A stretch of DNA of 64,000 nucleotides from Clostridia bacterium (lineage in GTDB: Bacteria > Bacillota > Clostridia > Lutisporales > Lutisporaceae): the NCBI GenBank assembly GCA_035628995.1, contig DASPIR010000023.1, forward strand, positions 186,001 through 250,000, in the 5' to 3' direction. The translations under genes were made by a program, and so were the position numbers. Positions 28,120 to 36,496 of the stretch are shown piece after piece (the first letter of the stretch is position 1; each line of letters opens with the position of its first letter). The notes under the pieces were generated by a model. It was given only the letters and a program-made list of their open reading frames with translations. It was not told the origin of the DNA and did no database searches.

Positions 28120-29310
28120 TTATTTTATAACAAGATCTTCAATATCCTTCTTTGATATCGCCATTCTAATATTATTAGTAATAATCGGCATCTTCTCCAT
28201 TATAGTAACAAGCGGTTGATAAGCATTGCCTATAACAACAGTTTTTTCATCCTCTACAAGTTCACTCACACCATCGATAATAAGCTCATATCTTATTAAC
28301 TTTATCTCAAAACCATTGTGGCTTGTCACTAAGGAACAAGATGCCCTTGCAAGCTCTTTGCCATATTCTATGCCGCTGAATATCAAAAGATTGTCCTCTA
28401 TGCACTCAAAGTGAAATTCCGGTATTCTTCCTTTCTCGATTTCAACATAATCATATAATACATCTTGTAGACTAAGTTCATCAATAACTATTCCGTAACT
28501 TTGCGTACCTGATGCTATACTTTCAGCACACTGCATTATTTTAGCTATATTGCGGTACAGCCATTTTTCCTTATCAATTCTTTTATTAAACACCATTGTC
28601 CTCGGAACAACAACATACTTTTGATCTTTATGAAATGCTAATATTGAGAAGCCATCATATCGGCTGTCTGGTTTAACACCGAACTTTTCATAATCTTGCG
28701 GTTCATATTCATCACTCATCAACATATCAATGTAAATAGATGAGTCAAAATTTGCTAAGGTGACTTTATCAGAACTTAAATACTTAATAAAAAGTTTATT
28801 CTTGATTTCATCAGTTATCTCAATATCCTTAATTTCCTCTTTAGATTTGTCGCCTCTTCCTGATATAAAAGAGTTTGTATCTATTCTATTATTTCTTTCA
28901 ATCATATCCATGGAGCTGTCAAAAAGGAGGGAGGGGTATTGATTCACAAATCGGTCTATAGTTTTTGTCTTTGTCTTTATTATATTGTCATACAGGAAGT
29001 ATTCCTTCTTATCTATAAGCTTCTTAAAGATTACATCCCATTGGATGATTATCTTATCTTCCTTATTTAATAGAGGTATTCCATTTACTGTATCTAATAT
29101 TCTATATAGTATTTCTCTGACCTTGCCCTTTTCAAGGTACTCATTAGTTCTTGCCAATACCTGATAGGCAATAACCATTATGTATAAAAGGGTAGTAACA
29201 AGCCAAGGGGTACTATAATCAAAATCGAATATCTTCATGAAAATGAGCTCAATAATGAGAATTACGAAATATGCTGCGAATATAAATAGATTTGTAGCTA
29301 CACTAAACAA
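28120..29310 (-). CDS. Membrane protein of unknown function
   Basis: 396 residues, not recognised. Two N-terminal membrane helices (about 5-27 and 36-53, joined by 'FDFDYSTPW') precede a long soluble region of mixed alpha/beta character without cysteine clusters or evident catalytic motifs. Residues 55-110 look helical and charged ('EYLEKGKVREILYRILDTVN'); 215-390 has regular beta-rich patterning. With both helices at the N-terminus the bulk is probably cytoplasmic. It lies alone on the minus strand between the SOS genes and a divergent Cys-rich gene. The C-terminal end meets the LysM gene at a shared hairpin. Confidence 0.75.
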   Translation of the reverse strand: MFSVATNLFIFAAYFVILIIELIFMKIFDFDYSTPWLVTTLLYIMVIAYQVLARTNEYLEKGKVREILYRILDTVNGIPLLNKEDKIIIQWDVIFKKLIDKKEYFLYDNIIKTKTKTIDRFVNQYPSLLFDSSMDMIERNNRIDTNSFISGRGDKSKEEIKDIEITDEIKNKLFIKYLSSDKVTLANFDSSIYIDMLMSDEYEPQDYEKFGVKPDSRYDGFSILAFHKDQKYVVVPRTMVFNKRIDKEKWLYRNIAKIMQCAESIASGTQSYGIVIDELSLQDVLYDYVEIEKGRIPEFHFECIEDNLLIFSGIEYGKELARASCSLVTSHNGFEIKLIRYELIIDGVSELVEDEKTVVIGNAYQPLVTIMEKMPIITNNIRMAISKKDIEDLVIK

Positions 29311-29501
29311 TATAACACCACCTTCTAAGATAATTATTGCGTTTACATTATATTATATCGGTATATATGACTTTTTTCTTAACAATATTTACTTTCTGCT
29401 GTTTAGGCATTGTAAATATAGGAATAATTTTATTATAATATAATGAGTGATATATTTACAACCCAAGTAGAATTGATATAAATTATAATCGGAGGTATAA
29501 A

Positions 29502-29801
29502 ATGGTTTTTAAGAAGGAATGTGTACTTAATGACAGGGAATGTGATGATTGCGGGGAATGTGATATATGTGATCTTAACCCGAATAAAATATGCGATAAT
29601 TGCTGCGTTTGCATAGATAAAGATGCGGATTTCAATAGTATTGAAATAGATGAGATAATAGAAGATGATAGTATGGTAAGGGAATTGGATGATTTGGAGG
29701 ACTGGAAGTATAAAGAGGATTACATAGTAGATTATAGTGATGAAGATTCATCAAAAGAAACCAGACCGGCAAATAGAAATATAAAAACCAGCGATAATTA
29801 A
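29502..29801 (+). CDS. Small Cys-rich acidic protein, probable metal binder
   Basis: 99 residues, function unknown. Residues 6-38 hold eight Cys in short-spaced pairs ('CDDCGECDICDLNPNKICDNCCVC' region), typical of zinc or Fe-S ligation. The remainder (about 40-95) is strongly acidic and probably unstructured. RBS TCGGAGG. It is divergent from the membrane protein gene and convergent with the tyrosine recombinase; its stop codon lies in the left arm of the shared hairpin. No signal peptide. Confidence 0.75.
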   Translation: MVFKKECVLNDRECDDCGECDICDLNPNKICDNCCVCIDKDADFNSIEIDEIIEDDSMVRELDDLEDWKYKEDYIVDYSDEDSSKETRPANRNIKTSDN

Positions 29802-29826
29802 CATAATATTAATTATGTTAATTATC
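29793..29826. terminator. 15-bp AT-rich convergent hairpin
   Basis: Perfect arms GATAATTAACATAAT and ATTATGTTAATTATC with a 4-nt loop, overlapping the stop codon of the Cys-rich gene. Confidence 0.65.
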
Positions 29827-29833
29827 CTGAATT

Positions 29834-30784
29834 TTACTCTTCCTCATTGGAGAGAGGATTGGATTTTACTGCATTTCTTAGTGTTTCATCATCAAGGTGG
29901 GTATATATCTGGGTAGTTGATATGTTTTCATGACCAAGAATCTGCTGAAGCGATCTAATGTCAACTTTTCCATATTTGTACATTAGAGTTGCTGCAGTGT
30001 GTCTCAGTTTATGAGGGGAGTATTTCTCAATATCAAGATTGGAAATACCTATATATTTTTTTACAAGATATTGTACCGATCTTTTACTAATCCTGCGTTT
30101 TCTTTCACTTAGGAATAATGCATTCTTATCTTTTACCTCATCGGCAGGGCGAACCTTGAGATATCTGTTTATCGCCAAAATACATGCATTGTTGAGATAT
30201 ACAGTCCGTTCTTTATTGCCCTTGCCGATTACAGTGAGAATATCCCCGCTTATTTTGTTAATATCTATGCCTATAAGCTCGGATAGACGAAGTCCGCAGT
30301 TTAAGAATAGAGTTATAATTGCATAATCCCTTTCTTTGTTCTCACCGTCAATGGAAGACAAAAGCAGCTTGCTTTCATCCAGGGTAAGGTAGGCAGGATG
30401 CCTGGAATTTATTTTGGGTGATTCTAGATCAACACAAGGGTTCTCCTTAATCATTTTCGTCATGTGCAAATACTTAAAGAAGGATCTTAAACAAGCTACC
30501 TTTCTTGCCCTCGCATAATTCTTATTGTCTCTCTGGTTGGCCGCGAAGGAGAGGAAGGAGTAAAAGTCTGCAAGGCTTATATTATTAATTATGTACAAAT
30601 CAATATCATCAATCGGGATCTCATCGATATTCATATCAACAGCGACATAACCACGTTTGATTTTTATGAATTTAAAGAAAAGTGCAAGGTCATAACCATA
30701 AGCAGTAATTGTATTTTTGGACTTGCCACGAATGGTTTCCATGTACTCAAGGAATTCAACAGCAACAGATGGCAGTTTAATCAT
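29834..30784 (-). CDS. Tyrosine recombinase (XerC/XerA-like)
   Basis: 316 residues. A SAM-like N-terminal core-binding domain (about 1-115, 'FLEYMETIRGKSKNTITAYGYDL') is followed by the catalytic domain. The tetrad is visible: Arg in 'NCGLRLSEL', Lys in 'GKGNKERTV', 'HKLRHTAAT' (His, Arg), 'LGHENISTTQIYTH' (His and Tyr nucleophile). I start at the ATG at 30784, 9 nt after GGAGGT, not at the upstream ATG that contains this box. XerC-like length and lack of a heterologous N-domain suggest chromosome dimer resolution or a small-element integrase; no other phage gene is adjacent. Confidence 0.9.
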   Translation of the reverse strand: MIKLPSVAVEFLEYMETIRGKSKNTITAYGYDLALFFKFIKIKRGYVAVDMNIDEIPIDDIDLYIINNISLADFYSFLSFAANQRDNKNYARARKVACLRSFFKYLHMTKMIKENPCVDLESPKINSRHPAYLTLDESKLLLSSIDGENKERDYAIITLFLNCGLRLSELIGIDINKISGDILTVIGKGNKERTVYLNNACILAINRYLKVRPADEVKDKNALFLSERKRRISKRSVQYLVKKYIGISNLDIEKYSPHKLRHTAATLMYKYGKVDIRSLQQILGHENISTTQIYTHLDDETLRNAVKSNPLSNEEE

Positions 30785-30821
30785 ATTACAGACCTCCATT
30801 TGAGTTAAAATTTATCAATAT

Positions 30822-30845
30822 TGCGCGAAATAAACATTTCGCGCA
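30822..30845. repeat. Perfect 10-bp palindromic hairpin upstream of the recombinase gene
   Basis: TGCGCGAAAT-aaac-ATTTCGCGCA, 37 bp before the start codon. It could be an operator, a recombinase target, or a leader hairpin. The GCGAAAT/ATTTCGC core also occurs in the 110-bp repeat family. Confidence 0.7.
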
Positions 30846-31121
30846 GTTACATATTCGATACAGAAGAGGTAAAATCCTTCTAACATGGCAAAATTTCTAT
30901 GTTTGTTACTAAAATTATTATTTTCACGCACTCTTCTCACAAAATTCTTTCTCTTAATCATTTATCGTCTATAATTGGATACTTGTTTATTGACTCTCTC
31001 AAATTTACCTCTCTTGAATTAATCTTTTGATTTATCGCATACAAATCAGTATTTTTTATCCCTACTTCCTATATCCTCTTCATATGCACAAATCCCCATA
31101 GTAACTTTATATTACCTCAAC
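30846..31121. other. Intergenic stretch without recognisable gene
   Basis: AT-rich, pyrimidine-rich on the plus strand. I see no ORF with an RBS, no tRNA and no repeat arm. It is the low-GC side of the junction to the mosaic region that follows. Confidence 0.6.
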
Positions 31122-31147
31122 AAAAAAAATCGCTCTAAAGCGATTTA
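31122..31147 (-). terminator. Terminator for the minus-strand mosaic region
   Basis: On the minus strand AAATCGCT/AGCGATTT followed by TTTTTTG. Confidence 0.8.
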
Positions 31148-31270
31148 AACGCGTCATTTATTTTGACGGTTTTGTCAACCTAGCGATACAAACACTTTGC
31201 GGGTTTCTCATAACAACAAATTAAAGATTTGCATCTGTGCTCGGAGATACAATAAAAAATGTTGAAATTT

Positions 31271-31900
31271 TTACACCCGCTTTTTATACGCCCTCATCGC
31301 GAAGATATATGCTACAAGCATAATTCCGACGCACCATGCAAGAGCAACCCATATATCATTACCAACCGGTTGACTAGACAATAACGCACGGGCGGCTTCC
31401 ACTATTGAGGTCACTGGCTGGTTTTCGGCAAAGGCGCGAACAACCGATGGCATCGATTCGGTTGGCACAAACGCCGAGCTGATAAACGGAAGGAAGATAA
31501 GTGGGTAGGAAAAGGCACCTGCACCGTCCACCGATTTTGCGGACAGTCCGGCAATCGCCGCGATCCATGTCAAGGCCAGCGTAAACAGCGCGAGTATACC
31601 GGCCACGGCAAGCCATGACAATACTCCTGCCGACGAGCGGAAGCCCATTATGAGCGCTACGAGAATGATTACGACAACCGAAATTGCATTGGATACCAGT
31701 GAGGTCAGCACATGCCCCCACAGCGCGGCCGAACGCGCAATCGGCATGGAGTGGAACCGTTCGAAGATGCCGCTTTGCATATCCATAAACAGACGGTAAG
31801 CCGTATAGGCGATGCCGCTTGCAATTGCAATCAGCAGGATGCCGGGCAACAGGTAATTCACATAGTTATCCGTGCCGGTTTGAATCGCGCCGCCGAACAC
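31271..31900 (-). pseudogene. 5'-truncated ABC-2 type transporter permease (DrrB-like)
   Basis: 209 residues of a daunorubicin-type/ABC-2 permease, with 'NYVNYLLPGILLIAIASGIAYTAYRLF', 'GIFERFHSMPIARS' and 'FLPFISSAFVPTESMP' and five or six membrane spans. Such permeases run about 250 residues; the first 40 or so are missing, and no RBS precedes the apparent GTG at 31900. The sequence is clearly GC-richer than its neighbours (runs such as GCGCCGCCGAAC). Homology stops abruptly at 31900, 2 bp from the stop codon of the next gene. I read it as a foreign fragment joined at a recombination point. No partner ATPase is present. Confidence 0.8.
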
Positions 31901-31902
31901 AT

Positions 31903-32148
31903 TTAAAGTGTAATTTTAAGCTTAAAACCATCACTGCTTGATACATCAATAAGAACAAGTTTTCTGAATGACCTTTTCGCATCTATCAGCTCTTTTCTCA
32001 AGACTTTTAAATGTTCTTCTTTTAAGGGAACATTAGAATACTTTTTAATACAACTTGCTATTATTCGGATGGTAACACCATTTAACGCCCCTTTAATGGG
32101 TAAGGGAATGATAAAGCGATGTCCATTTGCCTCAATTCTAATCTTCAT
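31903..32148 (-). CDS. Small protein paired with XRE regulator
   Basis: 81 residues, start ATG 32148 after GGAGG (the XRE gene ends 15 bp earlier). Beta strands 'KIRIEANGHRFIIPLPI' and 'KLVLIDVSSSDGFKLKITL' flank a helical middle ('LKEEHLKVLRKELIDAKRSF'). Its ending '(V/I)D(V/I)xSxDGxxxxIxL' echoes the C-terminus of the XRE protein just upstream ('KIVEVKSANGDNVEIVIE'), so both probably share a YvlB/SHOCT-associated beta domain. Function unknown; pairing suggests it is the target or partner of that regulator. Confidence 0.65.
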   Translation of the reverse strand: MKIRIEANGHRFIIPLPIKGALNGVTIRIIASCIKKYSNVPLKEEHLKVLRKELIDAKRSFRKLVLIDVSSSDGFKLKITL

Positions 32149-32162
32149 AATAGTCCTCCGAA

Positions 32163-32657
32163 TCACTCAATTACAATTTCAACGTTATCGCCATTAGCAC
32201 TCTTAACCTCCACTATCTTACCTATCACTCCGCTTTCCGCCATTAGTAATATCGCTTGAAAATCAATGTTTTTCAAAGCATCATTGCATGAAATCTGTGG
32301 TAATTGCATTCCGATTTCCAAAGCAACTTTTACCAATCCAAGTGGTAAATTCACTTTTACAATATCGCCCTGTTCACTGTGAACAAATACCTTTAAAAGC
32401 ATCTTGTTAAAATCTTTGCGTTCTCCTTCTGAAACGACTTGAACAACTTGAGATTTTTCACCCCTTAGAAGTTCATCTACTGTGACATTAAAATAATCTG
32501 CGAGTTGAGGAAGTAAAGTAATATCTGGGCATGACAAGTCATTCTCCCACTTACTTACTGCTTGAGACGAGATGCCGCTGTACTCTGCAAGTTGGTCCTG
32601 AGTAATACCCTTTTTCTTTCTGAATTCTCCAATCCTTGAACCTAATGTATTAGCCAT
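32163..32657 (-). CDS. XRE-family regulator with YvlB-like C-terminal domain
   Basis: 164 residues. An N-terminal HTH_3 domain ('RIGEFRKKKGITQDQLAEYSGISSQAVSKWEN', about 6-37, through 'DELLRGE') is followed by a linker and a C-terminal domain. That domain has 'VNLPLGLVKVALEIG' and 'GKIVEVKSANGDNVEIVIE', the pattern I associate with YvlB-type envelope-stress proteins. The combination suggests a DNA-binding sensor. It is first of a two-gene unit with the small protein downstream. No operator is obvious upstream. Confidence 0.8.
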   Translation of the reverse strand: MANTLGSRIGEFRKKKGITQDQLAEYSGISSQAVSKWENDLSCPDITLLPQLADYFNVTVDELLRGEKSQVVQVVSEGERKDFNKMLLKVFVHSEQGDIVKVNLPLGLVKVALEIGMQLPQISCNDALKNIDFQAILLMAESGVIGKIVEVKSANGDNVEIVIE

Positions 32658-32827
32658 TTTTGATACCTGCCTTTCATTATGAAGTTGAAATAAATGTTAA
32701 CTATACTTAACTCTGTACATATTATTGCATCAAATAGGTACAGATTGAATAGAGTAATCGTTGAATTATATCATCTATGAGTTGATTTATAATCTACTTT
32801 TAGTTGTTATTGCTACATAATCAAAAA

Positions 32828-32947
32828 TTAATTGCAATAATGAATAATAAATGACCCTGTCCTTTTCCATACAGAGCCATAATGCAGGTCTCCTAAAACG
32901 TGGTAAGGATTTTGACAATCGTTGTCTTGAATTGAATTGTTTGGCAT
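32828..32947 (-). CDS. 39-residue ORF, probably remnant of a third gene after padR
   Basis: ATG at 32947 has AAGGAGGAG at ideal spacing and begins 13 bp after the stop of the pentapeptide-repeat gene. The 5' end therefore looks like a genuine operon gene. The product (beginning MPNNSIQDND, containing 'YHVLGDLHYGSVW') ends after 39 residues, followed by 170 bp of AT-rich sequence without a gene. No family recognised; truncation is likely. Confidence 0.4.
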   Translation of the reverse strand: MPNNSIQDNDCQNPYHVLGDLHYGSVWKRTGSFIIHYCN

Positions 32948-32960
32948 ATTCTTCTCCTCC

Positions 32961-33709
32961 TTATATAATAGTAACCTTTGATAAATCGGCCCCAATGCCC
33001 TTGAGGGCGTTGTAGCTCAGCTTATCCATCATCGCGCCGTCAAACCTAATGCTCTTGATGGCATTGTAGTATTTCTTGGTCAGGGAAAACGGCGGTGTAA
33101 AGGACACATTTTTAAGTGTCGCGCCCTTAAACGTAACTTCATTTAGCGCCGCCTTGCCAAACTTGACGCCAATAAAGGTCTGCCCGTCAAGGCATAGCCC
33201 CCGCAAATCGGAATACTCAAAGTCCACGCCGTTGAAAATGCAATTCTCAAAAACTGTTTTTCTCAGGTCGGTCATGGTCAGCATTACGTCGGTCAGTTTT
33301 ACATCGGTGAATTTTGCCCGGGTCAGCTCTGACTTGCTGAATTCGGTGCGTACAAGAATGGTTTTGTTGAAGCTCGCACCCGTAAGGTCAATGACGGACT
33401 TAAATTTTCCTTTATGCGCGGTAACACCCGCGAAATCGCTCTTTGGCAGGTTGTCGCGCTAAAGTTTGTCAGCACCTGTCGTTCTAACGAGCGGGAAAGG
33501 TTGGCGACCTCCTGCACCGTTTGCTCAATATCTCCGATGCCGTCGATGGTCATCTCAAAAGCTGTTTCGTCATCATAACCCTGATTCTTATAATCGCTCA
33601 ACTTCTCCTGTAAATCATTCAATAATTCTTCTTTCAATTCATTTATCGAATGTGTACCTTCGTAGGGTGAAAATACTCCATCTAAATATCTCACTAATTT
33701 CTCATTCAT
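32961..33709 (-). pseudogene. Pentapeptide-repeat protein with permease-prefix-like N-terminus, frameshifted
   Basis: The ATG at 33709 (RBS AAGGAAGGTG) opens 'MNEKLVRYLDGVFSPYEGTH' and a helical prefix domain typical of genes next to PadR regulators. The frame breaks near 33450-33454: the first frame continues into nonsense, while a frame shifted by one continues 'NLPKSDFAGVTAHKGKFKS' and runs through clear pentapeptide-like repeats ('LTGASFNKTILVRTEFSK', 'LTDVMLTMTDLRKTVFENC') to TAA at 32961. Together about 249 residues. One missing A in the ACAACC context on the coding strand explains it, so it is a recent frameshift or a sequencing error. Confidence 0.75.
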
Positions 33710-33728
33710 TTTTATTAACACCTTCCTT

Positions 33729-34058
33729 TTATAATAATTGATCAAGAATACGCTTAGCGTTATCCCAATTCATTTTGTTTTCGGAATATATACTTTTTCC
33801 TCTTTCAGTAATCCTATAGTACTTCCTTCTTCCGCCCTGGCTTTCATCACCCCAATATGAGGTAACACCACCCTCGCTCTCTAACCTCTTTAGGCTCGAA
33901 AACATAGTAGATTCCTTAAGTTCATACTCACCACTGGAGTTTGAATATATCAATTTTGTTATTTGATACCCATATTTATCACCGTCCAGCAATAACCTTA
34001 AAATAATCGTATCTGTATGTCCTCTGAGTAAATCTGAGGAGATTTTATTGTCGACCAT
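33729..34058 (-). CDS. PadR-family transcriptional regulator
   Basis: 109 residues. The winged helix-turn-helix is seen in 'LRGHTDTIILRLLLDGDKYGYQI' (about 10-32), 'ESTMFSSLKRLESEGGVTSYWGDESQGGRRKYYRIT' (recognition helix and wing), and a short C-terminal dimerisation helix. Its promoter is a near-consensus sigma-A site with a 17-bp spacer. It is first in an operon with the pentapeptide-repeat gene 20 bp downstream, the common PadR/prefix-domain pairing. Confidence 0.92.
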   Translation of the reverse strand: MVDNKISSDLLRGHTDTIILRLLLDGDKYGYQITKLIYSNSSGEYELKESTMFSSLKRLESEGGVTSYWGDESQGGRRKYYRITERGKSIYSENKMNWDNAKRILDQLL

Positions 34059-34078
34059 TGTATCACCTCCATAGAAAT

Positions 34079-34107
34079 AATATACATCACACTACCACGA
34101 CTGTCAA
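34079..34107 (-). promoter_or_regulatory. padR-type gene promoter
   Basis: Minus strand TTGACA (34102-34107), 17-bp spacer, TATATT (34079-34084), about 20 bp before the start. Confidence 0.7.
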
Positions 34108-34179
34108 GGTATATCTATCATCGTTGTATCGTTATTGAATCTTTGCTAAAGCGTTGGAGTACATAGATTGCTTTTATTA

Positions 34180-34207
34180 TTGACAGTTCTTGGCAGTCTG
34201 ATATAAT
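34180..34207 (+). promoter_or_regulatory. Strong consensus promoter upstream of a hairpin
   Basis: TTGACA (34180-34185), 16-bp spacer, TATAAT (34202-34207), both perfect hexamers. Confidence 0.7.
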
Positions 34208-34232
34208 TAAATTAACAATATATGAAGAAGAA

Positions 34233-34275
34233 AAAATAAGGCTTCTACCTGTTGCTTGGGTAGAAGCCTTATTTT
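34233..34275 (+). terminator. 17-bp perfect hairpin just after a promoter
   Basis: AAAATAAGGCTTCTACC/GGTAGAAGCCTTATTTT. It begins about 20 nt after the predicted transcription start, so it may be a leader attenuator or the body of a very short RNA. Confidence 0.7.
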
Positions 34276-34309
34276 GAAGCTTACTTAATTTTGAAATGGG
34301 GGAATTCCT

Positions 34310-34570
34310 ATGGCAAGCAGCGTTCATATTTGGCCACGTTTAATAAATTCCTTAGAGGAAATTCCGCAAAACTTCCTGAAATCTTATCAATTGGCATTAG
34401 GTGAATCAAATACATTTCCATATACCATATATCTACCAGACGACAAGCATAGTGACCGCTCAAGCAAGGAACTCATGATAAGTCTTTCTGATGATATACT
34501 TTTTATATTTGAAAAGCCGAAAACGCAAGTTCAAATAAAAACAAAGGCTCCTATATCATTTATAATATAG
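34310..34570 (+). CDS. Hypothetical 86-residue protein, possibly 3'-truncated
   Basis: GGGGG 7 nt before the ATG and consensus promoter 100 bp upstream support expression. The product ('VHIWPRLINSLEEIP', 'FPYTIYLPDDKHSDRSSKELMISLSDDILFIFEK') is not recognised. The last residues and stop codon lie within a terminator hairpin (34543-34578), an unusual end. It may be the N-terminal part of a longer family member cut by the terminator sequence. Confidence 0.5.
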   Translation: MASSVHIWPRLINSLEEIPQNFLKSYQLALGESNTFPYTIYLPDDKHSDRSSKELMISLSDDILFIFEKPKTQVQIKTKAPISFII

Positions 34571-34578
34571 GAGCCTTT
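34543..34578. terminator. Bidirectional terminator (hypothetical gene / rnj)
   Basis: 14-bp perfect stem AAAGGCTCCTATAT/ATATAGGAGCCTTT between converging genes. Confidence 0.85.
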
Positions 34579-34588
34579 AGTCACTATG

Positions 34589-36247
34589 TTAAACTTCTAT
34601 AATAATGGGTAAAATCATTGGACTTCTTTTTAATTGACTATACAGATGTTCCTTTATCGTATCCTTAACAAGGCTTTTCATTACGCTCCAGTCTTTTTTG
34701 CCGCTTTGTAAAAGAACATCATATGTCATCTTTCGCATTTGTTCAATTATTTCTTCTGATTCTCTGACATATACAAAACCTCTTGAGATAATATCAGGTT
34801 CAGCTATTATCGTACCCGTTTCTTTGTCGATACTTACTATGACAATAACCATACCATCCTGTGACAAAAGCTTCCTATCCCGCAATACTATATTTCCTAC
34901 ATCTCCGATGCCTAAACCATCAATGAATACTTTTCCAGAGGGTACGCTGCCGACAATCCTAGCATCTTCGCCATCCAATTCCAATACATTGCCTATATCC
35001 ATAATAAAAGTATTTTCATTCGGCATACCTAGTGTAGAGATTACAAGAGCATGTTGCTTCAAATGCTTGAATTCACCGTGAACCGGCATGAAATATTTTG
35101 GCCTCACCAGGCTGTACATTAGCTTTAATTCTTCCTGGCAAGCATGCCCAGAGACATGTATATCGTCAATTGACTTATATATGACTTTGGCACCTTTTCT
35201 GACCAGTTGATTGATAACTTTCGAAACCGATTTTTCATTGCCCGGTATAGGAGTTGCCGATACCACTACCAAATCACCGGGAGCAATTTCTACCTGCCTA
35301 TGTGTTGATAACGCCATTCTTGTCAATGCAGACATCGGCTCACCTTGGCTTCCTGTTGTAATGATCATTACGCTCTCGGGTCTATATCGATTTAGATCGG
35401 CAATTTCAATCAGTGTACCTTCAGGCATAGTTAAGTATCCCAGCTTTAGTGCAACATTCACTACGTTTACCATACTTCTACCGCTAAGTGCTACTTTCCG
35501 CCCCAATCTTACAGCTGCATTGATTAACTGTTGTACTCGGTGTGTATTTGATGCAAATGTAGCTACTATAATCCTGCTGTTCACATTTGTAAATATCTTT
35601 TCGAAAGCTTCTCCCACTGTCTTTTCAGACATGGTATATCCCTCACGCTCAGCATTTGTGCTGTCACTCATTAAAAGCAGAACTCCCTGCTTCCCCAATT
35701 CGGCAAAACGCGCTAAATCGATAAGGCTACCTTGTATAGGAGTGTAGTCAATCTTAAAATCCGATGTATGAACTACTATACCAACTGGTGTATGTATTGC
35801 CAAAGCTAAAGCGTCCGCAATACTATGACAGGAGTTTATAAACTCAATTTTGAATACCCCAAGCTTAACGACTTGCCCCGGCTCAACCGTTTGCAGCGTG
35901 GTTTCTGAAAGCATTCGATGCTCTTCCAGCTTGATTTCCAATATGCCTAATGCCAGCTTTGGCCCGACAACCGGAACATTCACCTCTTTCAATACATAAG
36001 GTAGTGCACCGATATGGTCCTCGTGACCATGAGTTATTACAATTCCACGAATCTTTTCTTTGTTCTTTTTCAAATAAGTTATATCTGGCATAACCAAATC
36101 GATACCCAGCATTTCGTCTTCCGGAAATGCTATTCCACAATCTACAATAACAATATCATTATCGTATTCAAATGCAGTGATGTTTTTTCCGACTTCTCCC
36201 AATCCACCGAGCGGGATTATTTTTAGTTTCTTTCTTTTAGTTGACAT
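34589..36247 (-). CDS. rnj: Ribonuclease J
   Basis: 552 residues, full length for RNase J. Opening 'KIIPLGGLGEVGKNITAFEYD', zinc motif 'THGHEDHIGALPYV' (about 72-85), 'SCHSIADALALAI', 'DSTNAEREGYT', beta-CASP motif 'VSGHACQEELKLMYSLVRPKYFMPVHGEF' (about 360-388) and the C-terminal dimerisation domain ('MVIVIVSIDKETG..ISRGFVYVRES'). A 5'-exo/endonuclease central to mRNA turnover and rRNA maturation in Firmicutes. Unlike the beta-CASP protein at 3766, this one has the RNase J C-domain. It is monocistronic; 36248-36496 upstream holds no gene that I can support. Confidence 0.96.
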   Translation of the reverse strand: MSTKRKKLKIIPLGGLGEVGKNITAFEYDNDIVIVDCGIAFPEDEMLGIDLVMPDITYLKKNKEKIRGIVITHGHEDHIGALPYVLKEVNVPVVGPKLALGILEIKLEEHRMLSETTLQTVEPGQVVKLGVFKIEFINSCHSIADALALAIHTPVGIVVHTSDFKIDYTPIQGSLIDLARFAELGKQGVLLLMSDSTNAEREGYTMSEKTVGEAFEKIFTNVNSRIIVATFASNTHRVQQLINAAVRLGRKVALSGRSMVNVVNVALKLGYLTMPEGTLIEIADLNRYRPESVMIITTGSQGEPMSALTRMALSTHRQVEIAPGDLVVVSATPIPGNEKSVSKVINQLVRKGAKVIYKSIDDIHVSGHACQEELKLMYSLVRPKYFMPVHGEFKHLKQHALVISTLGMPNENTFIMDIGNVLELDGEDARIVGSVPSGKVFIDGLGIGDVGNIVLRDRKLLSQDGMVIVIVSIDKETGTIIAEPDIISRGFVYVRESEEIIEQMRKMTYDVLLQSGKKDWSVMKSLVKDTIKEHLYSQLKRSPMILPIIIEV

Positions 36248-36496
36248 TCAATACCTCATCTCTTTACTTAATTAATCTTTTTATCTTCTACAGCATAGGC
36301 ATTGCACCATGCCAGTTGTGAACACACATATCTTCGAACTTATATTATCAATACTACAATTCTATATTATTATTTCCATCCTAGTCAAGTTTAATATAAT
36401 TTTATATGAAATAAGTACGATAGTCTTCTATTTAGGAAAACTAACGTACTTTTCGAATTTCTACATCCACAGCCTTCGTCATTGCATTGTATAAAC

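Noticed and set aside
29834-30784. Prophage or integrative element around the tyrosine recombinase
   Set aside because: No structural, replication or transfer genes and no att-like direct repeats flanking a tRNA are visible; the protein itself looks XerC-like.
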